Source of the DNA: Artemisia argyi
Lineage: Eukaryota > Streptophyta > Magnoliopsida > Asterales > Asteraceae
Direction of reading: 5' to 3'
Assembly (NCBI GenBank): GCA_030686995.1
Contig: CM060709.1
Span: forward strand, 308,550,857 to 308,614,856
DNA: 64,000 bases
A program made the translations under genes and the position numbers. Within the stretch, counting starts at the first letter, position 1. Each line of letters starts with the position of its first letter. The notes beneath the pieces are model-generated. The model did no database searches. It saw nothing but the letters and a program-made list of their open reading frames with translations, and was not told the DNA's origin. Positions 43,351-55,253 of this stretch are shown here, one piece after another.

Positions 43351-44319
43351 GTATATAGACTTGATTCATCAATCAGCACATTCAAATTTTCGGGTATGTT
43401 TGGCACGAAGCGGTGTAGAGCTTTTTGGATCGGTGACAGTGAGCAACGAGCATTTTGAATTATAGTATTCGTTTGGTAAAAAAGCGGTGAGCTTTGACTA
43501 ATTTTTAAGAAGACTAATTTTCCAATGTTTTTTTAAGAAGCGGTGAACTGTGGCCATGGACGGAGGATAATGTACACAAAAGGGTTTTTTTTACATCAAA
43601 GCTTAAATTTGACCTTTTTATTTGTTGGAAACATGTTAGAAAATTTATAAAATGACCCCCCTAAAATCATTACTTTATACTTTGGCCCCTTTAGTGGAAG
43701 TGTTTAAGCTCCGTCCCTGATTATGACTACTATTCACAAATCACAGTTTCTGCTTAGTGTTACTTTTAACAAACACACCATCATCTTTTCAATTTTGCAT
43801 AATAAGCATTAATGATAAATTAGCTAAACATAATTCACGTAAAAGTAAACCGTTATGAGATGACATGTTATCACAAAAATCCTTACCACATGATATATGA
43901 TACAAGTTATCCTAGTGCAGCTTGTAGTGTAATCACGTAGTAGTGTATGGTATTTCTCTATTTTTGTCTTACAAAAAATAAACCCAATTGATATTTGATG
44001 CTAAAGAAAGAGTGATATTGAGTTGTTGACCATTAGATCAGGTGTAACGGTCAATTGCATTCACTAGCGTTAAATTAACGTCATATGAGCTTCTCTCTCC
44101 ATCATCAATTTCTTCACAAAAACAAGTGTAATAAAGTCATCAAGTTCACCACTCAATCATAGCTCACTTAAACACGTATAACCCAAAATGCACTCACACA
44201 TACCAAAAATACAAAGTCGGTCATCTGCACGACCGAGTTGTGCAAAGGTTGGGTTAATAACGTGAGGGGGTTGTCCAAACCCCCACTACCCTTAGTCTTA
44301 TATCCATACGCATATCCGC
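43351..44319. other. Intergenic, no gene seen
   Basis: AT-rich. It contains short-word MITE debris (about 43390-43560) and otherwise nothing recognisable. Confidence 0.5.
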
Positions 44320-44593
44320 GTTAGATGATAGATAAAGGCCCAAGCCTATATGCTTAAGGTCCATTAGATTTAGGTTGTGTTAGCTTTCAAGTCATATTCT
44401 ATTATAAATAGATATGAGACCTCATTATGTAATAACACAAAACACAATTAAATAATATATTTATTTGTTATCTTACATGATGAGATCTCATATCTATTTA
44501 TAATTAGAATATGACTTGGAGAATAAACTAAGATAACATTAAACCTAATGGATCCTAAGCTTTTAGGCTTAGGCCTTAACCTATCATCTAACA
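44320..44593. repeat. Large foldback with LTR-like arms
   Basis: Arms 44320-44436 and 44466-44593 are inverted copies separated by about 30 bp. Both contain GTTAGATGATAG..., 'aagtcatattct' and TATAAATAGATATGAGA. Read outward, each arm starts like a Copia-type LTR (TGTTAG) and carries a TATA-like box, so this may be two LTR fragments head to head. A transcript would form a hairpin of about 115 bp. Confidence 0.65.
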
Positions 44594-45277
44594 ATCCGTC
44601 ACAAACAACTATTAGAAGGATTTTATTGTCGATTAAAAAAAGCCCATTACTATCAAAGACATATATCCCATGAAAACAACCAATATGAATATAAAATGGC
44701 AAAGTTATAAATAGCGCAACGCGTGGCGTGACAACATGACCAAGCCTCACGTTATAGCGATTAAGGCGAAGCTTTTGCGTTTTTAAGTGTGACATAAGGC
44801 GGAACAAAATATGAAAGTATTTATATATTTATATCATATTTTATATATATCGAGTTTACAAAAACCGTTATACATAACAAATAAAATTAAGAGACTATCC
44901 TTACATGTAATATTCTTCATTAAAAAAAAGTTACCGGAGTTGAATAAAAGAAAACCTGCCACACTTCACGCCTTAGTGCTCTTTATCACACATTTTCTCG
45001 CCTCATCTCACGCCACCCCTATAATTGACGCTTTGGTATATTTCATAACGTGGAATCACGTCTCACGTCTTAGCGGCGCCGCCATGACGCTCCTTTTAAA
45101 ACCATGCAAAATGATATACACTTTTGGAAGTTGCATTCTAACATGTTCAAGACCAAAATGGATATGAAAAATGAAAACAACGAATAAATAGGTTGGCGGG
45201 TTATTTATAGCAGATAAAAAAATGAATGGTTAATGCAAACAGATTTGATTCTTAGAGCATCGACTATGATGAACTTA
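44594..45277. other. Intergenic, no gene seen
   Basis: Includes a decayed duplicate of the GAGCATC terminus at 45253. Text with 'cacgcctta' and 'ctcacgcc' words near 44720 and 44960-45080 looks like repeat debris. Confidence 0.45.
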
Positions 45278-45792
45278 GAGCATCCACAATGGTGAAGCTT
45301 TATATAGGTCCATAATCATTAATTTATAAACCTTTTGATGTTATAAACCTATGTTCACTATTGATAAACCTTTTACAACTCTTAAAATGATTCATAATAA
45401 CACTTGCATTAAATTATAAATAGGTTCAAGAATATAAACCTCTTCATGCCACATGTACATGAAACAAATAATCACTGTGATTAAAATGAAAGATAAAGCT
45501 TTATATTGGTTTTAAACCTTTTGATGAAATTACCATAGTGGATCCCTTATAAAAAGGTCTATACGTACATTTAAATTTCATCAATTCATAAATCTTTTTA
45601 AATTATAAACCTATTTCCACTATGGATAAACCTATTATAAACTTTTTCTATCACAAAACACATTCAATATTTTCAAAATATTTAAACTTTGGACCTATTC
45701 ATGCCACATAGATTTGAAATATACATCCACTATGATTTATACTCTCTTTATCTTTTTATAAACTTTTTCACAAAATACTATCGTGGATGCTC
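45278..45792. mobile_element. Tourist-like MITE (PIF/Harbinger), 515 bp
   Basis: Ends GAGCATCCACAATGG and, from the right, GAGCATCCACGATAG, flanked by TTA at 45275-45277 and 45793-45795. The interior is AT-rich with 'tataaacct' words. No ORF. Confidence 0.75.
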
Positions 45793-46249
45793 TTAAATAG
45801 ACAACTCTGTAGTTTAGAGTCCATTTGATTATAGATGACAAGTGTACCAAGATTAAAAAAAACTAGTAGATACGAAGTAATATTTGATATCTTTATTTTA
45901 CTTATGATTATTTTGCTTCCATTTATAGACAAAAAATTTCTTTATAAACTTTGGTATCTAGAATTCTTTGGTCCTCCAGTTTGTGGTCGTTCATAGGTTA
46001 GTAACTGTCGCTTTTGATCTTAGTGTCTTTCAGGTTTACGCTATGTTTTTCAGTTTTTCATTAAAAGAAAAGAAAAGAAAAGAATGGTAATAAAAAGAAG
46101 AGAAAGGAAAGAAAAGATGTTACTTCTTTTAAGTTGTGTTCTCCAGTCTTGAAAGAAAGAAGAAAAATAAATAAATGAAAAAGGAATGGCCCCGCCATAA
46201 AAACAAATCAAATGAAGAAACAGACAAAACAAGAAAGGGGATGAGTGGG

Positions 46250-46691
46250 TATTTCTTTCCAATTCATTCTAGTTTTGGGCAGAAATTTCTCATCCTTTCC
46301 TTGTCTGAAATTCCTTATCTCTTCCATCTTCATAACAATCCTTGAAGACGAGCAATATCTCCGAATAAATACTTTCTCCAGAAGATTCCATGTATTGATT
46401 GACCCAGCAGGAAGACTGTACATCCATCTTTTGGCTGCACCTATGAGTGTAATTGGAAACAGTCTAAGCATTATTGGATCTTGAGTGACTCATGGAGAGT
46501 GGAAAAGATCTGCGATCTCTAATACTCTTCGCACATGCAGGTAGGCATCTTCATCGTCAGTTTCCGCGAAAAGCATATGTCTAAGCTCCTTCAAAAACTG
46601 GCTACTGATCTCAAAGCTGATATTATTACCAATTTCGGGACTAACCACGCCCGGCCTTTGGTTACCTTGAGTCAAAGCCATGTTGTGGAAG
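46250..46691 (-). pseudogene. Ty3/Gypsy gag relic
   Basis: Minus-strand frame with Retrotrans_gag features: EDAYLHVRRVLEIADLFHSP, an in-frame TGA at 46490-46492, then IMLRLFPITLIGAAKRWMYS, LPAGSINTWNLLEKVFIRRY and EEIRNFRQGKDEKF, after which similarity fades. It is a different gag lineage from the Athila-like ORFs in this window. The Copia element whose LTR starts at 46697 was inserted into it, probably with gattc (46692-46696) as one target copy. Confidence 0.7.
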
Positions 46692-46696
46692 GATTC

Positions 46697-47393
46697 TGTT
46701 GATTTGTGCAAACACTTGGGATGTTAATCTCAGTAATGTGTTTAGGATATTTATGAATGAATGTGAGTTAGCACGCGGAATTTACTAAAACACACTAAAG
46801 GAACAAAGGTGGTGAATAAGTAAATGAGAATGAACACAACATGAATAACACAAAATGATTCAATATTATTGATAAAATAATACGGGTGATCTAAACTATC
46901 ACCAGGATTACAAGTGTAACCTTGAATCTTTTATACGTGAAAGGGTTTAATGATGGAAGTTATGCATGAAAAACTATGGAAAAGATATGAAAAAGGGATA
47001 TCTAAGAAGGTGACTTAAGGGTTCCTTTTATAGTATAAGGAGCCCTTATTACAAGTGGTCAAGTTGGTTAATATAATATATTAGAGGTTTATCTTATCAT
47101 AATATTACACCTTTCAAGGTAAAACACTCCATTATATCTACTGAGACTTCTGTACTACTTCTACTTAACGTATAACTTTGTACAAAGACTAATAATACAA
47201 CTAAATATCTCTAAATAAAATATAACAACTTGTTGTGAATACTGGCAGGACCTTCTTTAACTAGCAGTACCTTCTTACCCAGAAGGTACTGTTAGTACAT
47301 CTTCAACATTAGCAAAACTGAAGAGGCAGGCTTAACTATCAACTAGCAGGCTCTTCTGGCAGACTCTTTACTTTGTGCATTTTATTCCCAACA
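46697..47393 (-). repeat. 3' LTR of a SIRE/Maximus-type Copia element
   Basis: 697 bp. On the minus strand it starts TGTTGGGAATAAAATGC and ends GCACAAATCAACA, giving a TGTTG/CAACA inverted terminus. It is preceded by the purine tract TTTAGGGGAGGAT (47394-47408), a typical Copia polypurine tract, and by the env-like ORF. Confidence 0.75.
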
Positions 47394-47490
47394 ATCCTCC
47401 CCTAAACTTGTTATTCCCATTTAAAATAACTAAGTTTCTTTGTGAATAAAATTCATACCTTGTGGATTTGAGGGAACTCTTCCAAAAACC

Positions 47491-49431
47491 TTATCTTTTT
47501 CTCCTTAGGCTTTCATACTGATCAAATATGCTCTCCTTCAATCTTTTGATTGCATCAGTATCTTCTTCACACAAAAGCTTATTGGAGATCAAGACTGATA
47601 ATACTTCATAGCTTAAAGGATACTCCTTCTCACCTAGCATAAAGAGCTCTATTCCACTCTGAGTGGAAAGATGATGAACATGACTCATGCTGAAGTATTC
47701 CCATGTAACAGATAAATCATAGTAAGGAAATTTCCAATGAGTATCAGTAGGATTTGGATCATACAATCTGCTGAACTCAACCCATAGCTCTTGCTCCTTT
47801 GCATCTGGCTTATACTTGGTTTTCAGCTTCTCTTGAACTAATACCCATAATTCATCTAAATCCATTCTGCTACATGCTCTAAGTAGATTTTCAAAGTTCT
47901 TGAAAATCTCAACCTTATTTCCAACTCTTGTTATCTTCCATGCTTTGCCAAACTTGTCATTGAAGATTTCCCAATCTATGACTGGATGCCTTGCATGTAA
48001 AGGCTCAGCAAAAACAACTTGTGGAACATGGACAACCATTTCTCTTGATTGAACAGGAGGCAATTTTGCTGTTTGTTCCTTCTGATCATCTTTTCTTCCT
48101 TTGGAAGGTCTTTCTTGTGTATCCATGAGAAAACTGGTTTTGTTTCTTCTGTAAGCCTCTAAGTATAGAAGCTTCAATTCATCAAAAGATTTACCTTTGA
48201 GTTGATGATCTTTCATGTTCACTTCTCTTTTCAGATATATCTTGAAGAACTTCTTCTGATCATCTGCTTCAGAATGTGGCATTTTAAATCCTTTCTTCTG
48301 ATTCTTCTGAATCTGCTGATAGACATCATCCAATGCCTCTTGATTGTATTTCTTGGTGATGAATTCATTGAGTTTGATTGTCATTTCATCTGGGCTAAGA
48401 GACTCATCACACACCAGAGTGTAAGCTTCACCTCTTACAATTGGATCAATGGAAATGATGTATTGCAGCTGAGCATCAAACTTTTCTTGCAACATTCTTG
48501 ATTCTTCTTCAGCCCTCAATACTTCTTCTTCATGAAGTTGTTTGGACAACTTTTCATCTACAGCCAATTGTGCTTGCTCTTTCTGCTTCATCTTTTTAGG
48601 CTTTGGTTCATCTTCAACCACAATTTTCTTGCCCTTGTCTTTTGGTGAAGATACTGGACTTGGAGCAGCAGATTGTTCATCAGAAACAAGAAACCTCCCC
48701 TGAGGCTGTGATCCCCTCTTTTTTTTGTAAGACACTTGATCAGAACCTTTTAAATTCATAGCTAATAGCCTCTGAATCCCAGCAGGCTCTTGCTCTGCTT
48801 CAGCAGTATCTTTCAAGCTAACAGGCTCTTTTTCTTGAGTAGCAGGCTCTGTTTCTTAAATAGCAGGCTCTTCATCAATCACTGGAGTTCCTTCATGAAA
48901 TGAAATTGAATCTCTTCTTCATTTTTAGAATTACCCATCCTCCCCTTTTTGGAAGAGAGACCCAAACCCTCTGCATCTGAACTTGAGGAACTAGAAACAA
49001 CCAACTGAGATGTTCCTTTACCCTTCAACAATTTCACCTTCAACTCTAATTTCTCAACCCTCTTAACTAACTTGGTGTTGATCTCTGTAAAATGTTTGTT
49101 TTGATTTTCAAGAGTAGTTTGCAAGTGCTGCACTTGCTCCTTTAATTCCCTGATAGTCTGAGCATCTACACTTGGTTATGGAGGAGATTGTGGTGGTGAG
49201 TTATGATGTGATAATGATGGTAATGTTGCAGATGGTGTTTGTGTTTGTTGATGAGATGGTAATGGTACTGGTGATGGTGGTGTGACTGATGGTACTGTTG
49301 ATGGGTGGGATGGTACTGGTGATGGATGATCAGATGATGTGGATGGTTCTTCAGAATGTTGTGGTAACATTTCCTCAAAAAGTGGTACTTCTTCTCTTTG
49401 AAAACCAATTTTCATGTTTGAAAACACCTTG
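47491..49431 (-). pseudogene. Env-like / post-pol ORF of the Copia element, broken
   Basis: Three overlapping open pieces: 49427-49176 (PLFEEMLPQ, then a Ser/Pro-rich run), 49133-48879 (coiled coil QHLQTTLENQNKHFTEINTK and a Ser-rich segment) and 48816-47491 (441 codons). They are separated by TAA at 49176-49178, a frame change near 48880 and a TAA near 48857. The long piece has a Lys-rich basic region, a charged coiled coil (LSKQLHEEEVLRAEEESRML) and a C-terminal domain (VIDWEIFNDKFGKAWKITRV ... MLGEKEYPLSYEVLSVLISN). This organisation is that of the extra ORF downstream of pol in Asteraceae SIRE-type Copia elements, sometimes called env-like; its function is unknown. The frame runs into the Athila LTR at 49432, so the retroelement was cut by that insertion. 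Confidence 0.75.
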
Positions 49432-50821
49432 TGATGCGTAGGGATTGCACCAGGCTTTACCTCTCGAGGATCTCGAGAAGCTTACAACCCCCACCAGGCA
49501 GTGTACCTGATCGTTGTAGTATAGTATAGTGACAAGTACCGGGGGATTGATCGTTCAGCTAGGAATAGTGTCGCTAGGATTAGAAAACCTAAATACTAGT
49601 TCTAAAGGTGAGGGATAATTATTTTTGTATTTTTATATTTTTTTTAGAAAGAAAGTAAAAATCTCGGGTTTGAATGATTTGGGCGGAATTAGTTGCTAGT
49701 CAACTAACCCAATACTAAAGATGCAATCAAAATAAAATACTAGAAATGAAAATAAACTAAATTATACTAAGGTTGTGAGCAATAAGTGGAGAAAATGTGT
49801 TTACTTAGATTTCACTACTCCCTAGACATCTTTTACACGTTAATTACTTGTTATAGTTGCATGGATGACGGATCGTATTCCTTAATATCATTCATGGGGT
49901 GGCGCACTTAACTCCCCAATTCTATGAGCTCTTATCTCCTCCTATACCATGCCCAGCACAACCATAGGGATTATAAACAGTGGCTCATGCATTAAATACA
50001 ACCAATAAAGACCTAGTGCACATCGGTTCATGTTTCTTAAGACGTTCAAGCATGTTACCAATTGGAGATCTGCCAGTTTTCTTAAGCCTAACATCAAATT
50101 CATTCATCCAATACAATTATAAACAAGTAATCAACACATAATTAACATCTAGGTTTCATTAGATCCAAGCAAACACAAGATAGATCTAGCCTAGCATGAT
50201 GGAATTAAGACAAGAACAAGATATAGACAACCAACACATAGACATATTGATTGAATTAAAAGAACACTTATCTCAATTACACATGAAAGGTATCAAGGGC
50301 TTAGAACCCTTGAAAAACCTGTAAAATTCGCACCAAGTTCGTACTTAGGGTTTCTCCAAAACTTCTCTCTTTTAATGTGAAAATTAGAAAACTATATATA
50401 GGAAAAGGGGTCTGACGGCGTCAAGACCAAACTTGTGACGCCGTCACCTCGCCGCCAAAACTCTTCTCGGACTGCCTTGATCTACTTTTGACGCCGTCAT
50501 GTATTATGCATTTCCAGGCCGTCATGAATTTTACTCTTGACGCCGTCAAATCTGTACTGGATCGTCATGGAAATTTGCTCTTGACGCCGTCAAGGATTAA
50601 CTCTTGACGCCGTCACCTACTGTTCCCAGCAAGGAAAATTAAGACTTTGGCGTTTTCTTCACTTTTATGCTCCAAAAACGTCCGAATTGCTTCCTTTTCC
50701 AGATTTCACTCCCAAAGTACCTAAAATCACAAAAGGAACGATTTAGGGCAATATTTGATCAAATAAATTCGAATTCGGGCTTAAATGACCCCCTAAAAAC
50801 GGACTATTTTTCGCCTCATCA
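49432..50821 (-). repeat. Athila-family LTR (left end of the complex)
   Basis: 1390 bp, 3' LTR (minus sense) of the pol-bearing copy. It carries six TGACGNCGTCA dyads and the TATA box. The 5 bp outside are ccttg (49427-49431), the presumed target duplication whose partner must lie beyond 64000. It differs clearly from the LTRs at 55245 and 62087 by several indels. Confidence 0.85.
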
Positions 50822-51405
50822 TATACCCTTACACTTGAGATTTGCTTGTCCTCAAGCAAATGCGCTTTTATTCTACTCAAAATACAAGTTAGGGGTCATT
50901 TAACACTAATATAAAAGTAATTACAACAAATAATCGTCCCACTAAAGACCAATAGACAAGCACGAAGGTCATATACTAGCACCTCACAAATAGTGTTTAG
51001 ATACTCACATCTCTCGGGTGTAATAAAGTATAAATTACAATATGGAAACGGAAAATATCTCTCACTACCTGTCATAGCAAAATAGATTACCATAGGCTTG
51101 GGAAAGGATCAAACCTCCACCACATGGCGTAAGCACCTAGGATAAACTATCAAAGAGGTCTTTTAAAGAGTTGTAACGTTAGGTGTAGGGATATGAAATA
51201 TACGGTTTTGTTGGATAAAGGAAGTTTTTACTGGTGGCGAGTTAACAATCTTGGTTAATTACATGTACAAGATGGCGTTGCTAAGCCAAGACTAGACTCG
51301 ACTTAAGCTAATAAATGAAAAATAACAAAAACATAAAATGAACATAGAATGAAAAGGGATGGTAGTCCGTATGTTTTTTTTCTTTTTCTTTTTCTTGATT
51401 TTTTC

Positions 51406-51445
<40 letters not shown>

Positions 51446-53297
51446 ATACACTTTTACCCTACCATCCAAAATAATACATAATAGGGGATGAACATTCCCC
51501 TTACACTTGAATTTTTACATACTTTACAATAAACTAATCTAATGACTCGAATCAAGAAAATTAAAACACTTGGAGTACTTTTAAGATTAACGTACATATG
51601 GGGGTAATAAATGATGTTCTTCCCCATTACTCCTTAAATAAGTACTTTACCCATGAGTCCCAATCGTCCCAAAACAATATGTACAAGAATATGACTCGAC
51701 TTAGCAACCATGTAATCAATTAGATAGTTAACTTAAGGTTTAACAAATAACAATAATGCACTAAAGATGAGCGCATACACGGAAGGTTAAGGCGATTTGG
51801 GTGTACATTTAAGTGGGGTGTAACAAATTCTTCCTTTAAGTAAAATGCTTAAAGTTAGAAATGAAAAGATAGGCTCGGAGGGGTGTACTAGGGGTTTCGT
51901 GTACTAAAAATGAGTACAACGCTAAGGTTGTGGGAAAAATTTGTCGACTTAACTAGCCAAGTAATATGACATAAATGGTCAAGTAATTATAATACGGGTT
52001 TAACACAAGGGTGATCCTAATGCCTCTTATCATCTAGTAAATCCTACCACACGAATGTAGTCTCACTAGCGGTCTCGGGATGCATCACTAACGCAAGTTC
52101 TAGAATCTAAATGCTATCGGTACACTCATAAGCACTAATAATAAATGCTTTTCCTATCAAATCTAAAGGCAATCCTCACATATTTGGGTGGAAAATTTTT
52201 CTGAATATACGGTTATGTGCTAGTCATACAATCTCCTATCCATGAGACGCTTGCTATGGCTAAAGTTTCACTCCTAAATGTTGTAAAAAAATTTAAATTT
52301 GGCGCTAAAATTGCACTAACAAGTATTTCTCATAGTTTTATTACACATCTACCATCAAACAAAACAAACTCAAGCGAAAGTGCATATGTAAGGTATCATC
52401 TTTTTACCCTCCCCTTACACTTAAGATGAACATTGTCCCCAATGTTCAAGTAAAGAATGTAAAAGTGAAAAAGTAAAAAGAATGAAATCAAATACTCCCC
52501 TGATTCGCTCGGTATGGATAATAAGGTGACCAGGTTAAATCTTCCTCCAAGAAAATGAACAATCAAAGCTTTCCTTCCAGAAAAATAAATCATCTTCTTG
52601 TCATACATAACCTGTAAAACCTGAGAAAATAGACAAAACAACCTCGCGTAAAATCGGCGGCATCCTATATAAGTTACTAAGTCCTAGAAAACAAGATAAG
52701 ATATAATGCTTGTGGAATGAAGTTTGCAGATTTCCTGAAGATTATAAAACTTAATAATTCACAAAAACCATAAGACTCCGTTAGAAAAACAAAACTGGTA
52801 AAATTTCCAGATTTTTACACTTGACGCCGTCAAGTGTTAACTCTTGACGCCGTCAGAAGTGACCTGCAGAAATTCTTATGTTAAGTTTCCGGAAAATTTC
52901 TGGAAAAACTTGGTCCTACTTCCTGGAAAATCCTGCAAAATTTCATTATGACTCAATACAAGCATTTGACTCTAATAAGTACGAATATACATGTTCATTT
53001 AATATTGTGGAGAATCATGATCGGTTTGTTTCTTAAAAACATATTTGGGGTTTCCCCTTACACTTATCTTTTGCAAAAATACCTTTTGGTGGAGTTAAGA
53101 CTAGGCCAAAACAACAAAGTAAAGTATTCCCACTATTTAGTTTAGAAACATGATCTACCAACAATAAAAATTAAGCATGCATACGGAAGCAAATAACAAA
53201 CAAACAAAAAATAAAATCACACAAAACATGAGTTGCCTCCCAAGAAGCGCTTTTCTTTATTTACGAGTCTTGTAGCTAGACTCAAGGTCATGGGTTA
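50822..53297 (-). other. 3' non-coding region, pol-bearing copy
   Basis: Same 2.5-kb block as 7163-9663 with a 36-bp poly-T tract (51408-51443) and the dyad pair at 52822/52845. No gene. Confidence 0.75.
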
Positions 53298-55253
53298 CTA
53301 CGTGACCTCGTCATCAAACGTCACATCCTCCTCACTAATCATTTCATTGTTATTTTCTTGATAATGTTTCACACGTTGTATGTTAACAGTAAATTCCCTG
53401 CCTTCATCGTCCAATAACACCATGGCTCCAGTTTTAGAGGAATTCTTCACCGTAAACGGTCCATACCATCTAGACTTAAGTTTTCTCGGAAATAATCTCA
53501 ACCGAGAATCGTATAATAGGACCTTGTCTCCCTCTGAAAATTCTTTGGGTTTCTTAATTCTCTGGTCATGCTATCTTTTTGCTCTCTCTTTATATGTGAT
53601 GGAAGATTCGTAGGCTTCTAACCTAAGCTCATCAAGCTCGTGTAATTGCAAGAACCTATTATTCCCAGCAATTGTGTAATCTAAGTTACATGTCTTAAGC
53701 TCCCAATAAGCCTTATGTTCTAATTCCACTGGTAAGTGACATGCCTTACCATACACCATGCGGAACGGGGTCTTTCCAATAGGTGTTTTGTAGGCGGTTC
53801 GGAATGCCCATAAGGCTTCGTCGAGTTTAAATGACCAGTCCTTTCTATTCTGACTAACCGTCTTTTCAAGTATTCTTTTAATAGCCCTATTGGTGTTTTC
53901 GACTTGGCCATTGGTTTATGGATGATAGGCTGTGGAGAACCGATGGGGTACTCCATACCTCTTCATGACCTTTTCCATTTGTGCATTGCAAAAATGGGTT
54001 CCCCTATCACTGATGAGAGCTTTAGGAATCCCGAATCTCGCGAAAAGCTTTTTTAGGAAATGAATAACTACTCTGGCGTCATTGGTCCTAAGGGCTTGTG
54101 CCTCAACCCATTTTGAAACATAGTCAATGGCGACTAGTATGTATTCGTTCCCCCCTGAAGATGGAAAGGGTCCCATGAAGTCAATCCCCCAAACATCGAA
54201 GACCTCACACACTTGTATAAAGTTCTGGGGTGCTTCATCCCTATGTGATATGTTCCCGGCCCGTTGACATGCATCGCATGCCTGCACCATTTCTTTTACA
54301 TCACGGAAAATTATGGGCCAATAGAATCCCGCATCGAGAATCTTTCGGGCGGTAATGTTTATCCCATGATGCCCTCCAGAGGGACCAGAGTGACATTCCC
54401 TCATGATCTTCACTGCCTCACTTTTCGAAACACATCGTCTTATAATTTGGTCAGGATACCTTCGGAATAAAAATGGTTCATCCCAAAAGTAGTATTTTAG
54501 CTGAGAAAAGAACCTTTTTCTTTCGTACCTAGTCAGGTGTTCAGGAACAATTCTACTTGCGAGGTAATTAGCAAAATCGGCGTACCACGGCTCCGAATCA
54601 ATCATCAACATGAGTTGTTCGTCAGGAAATGAATCCCTAATCTCACTTCTATCGGGCATATCCAAGGGGTTTTCGAGACGAGATAGATGATCTGCGGCCA
54701 GATTTTCTGCCCCCTCTTATCACGAATCTCAACATCGAATTCTTGTAGCAACAAGATCCACCGAATTAGTCGTGGCTTAGCATCCTGCTTCGCAAAAAGA
54801 TATCGAAGAGCCGAGTGATCAGTGAAGATGACTGTTTTTGAAAGGACAAGATATTGTCGGAATTTGTCGAACGCAAACACTACGGCTAATAATTCTTTCT
54901 CGGTGGTGGAGTAATTCTCTTGAGCGGGATTCATGGTTTTGCTAGCGTAGTAAATGGGTTGGAAAAGCTTGTCACGCCGTTGGCCTAATACAGCCCCGAC
55001 AGCGAAGTCGCTAGCGTCACACATGATTTCAAATGGTAACTCCCAGTTGGGTGTGATCATGATTGGAGCTTGTGTAAGTTCCTTTTTTAAGAGATCGAAT
55101 GCATCCTTGCATTCTTGGGAAAAATCGAACGGAGCATCCTTCACAAGTAGTTGAGTCATTGGCCGAGCGATTTTGGAGAAGTCTTTGATGAATCTCCGAT
55201 AAAACCCGGCATGCTCCAAGAAGCTGCGTATTGCTTTAACAGTTTGAGGCGTA
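53298..55253 (-). pseudogene. Athila-like pol, 3' half: RT thumb, RNase H, integrase
   Basis: In sense order from 55253: the RT thumb region ([18 protein letters not shown]), RNase H ([32 protein letters not shown]), the integrase HHCC zinc finger (HHGINITARK ... CDACQ), the catalytic core with Asp residues in GIDFMGPF and ISDRGTHF, and the C-terminal SH3-like region (LKSRWYGPFTVKN). The encoded enzymes would reverse transcribe and integrate the element. Lesions: a one-base loss near 54712-54717, a TAA at 53916-53918 just before the catalytic Glu segment, and a TAG at 53571-53573. Gag, protease and the RT palm are missing: the coding sequence butts directly onto an LTR with no primer site. 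The reading frame ends DDEVT. Confidence 0.92.

Noticed and set aside
49166..49408. His-rich 80-codon frame
   Set aside because: Frame-shifted shadow of the Ser/Pro-rich stretch of the Copia env-like ORF.
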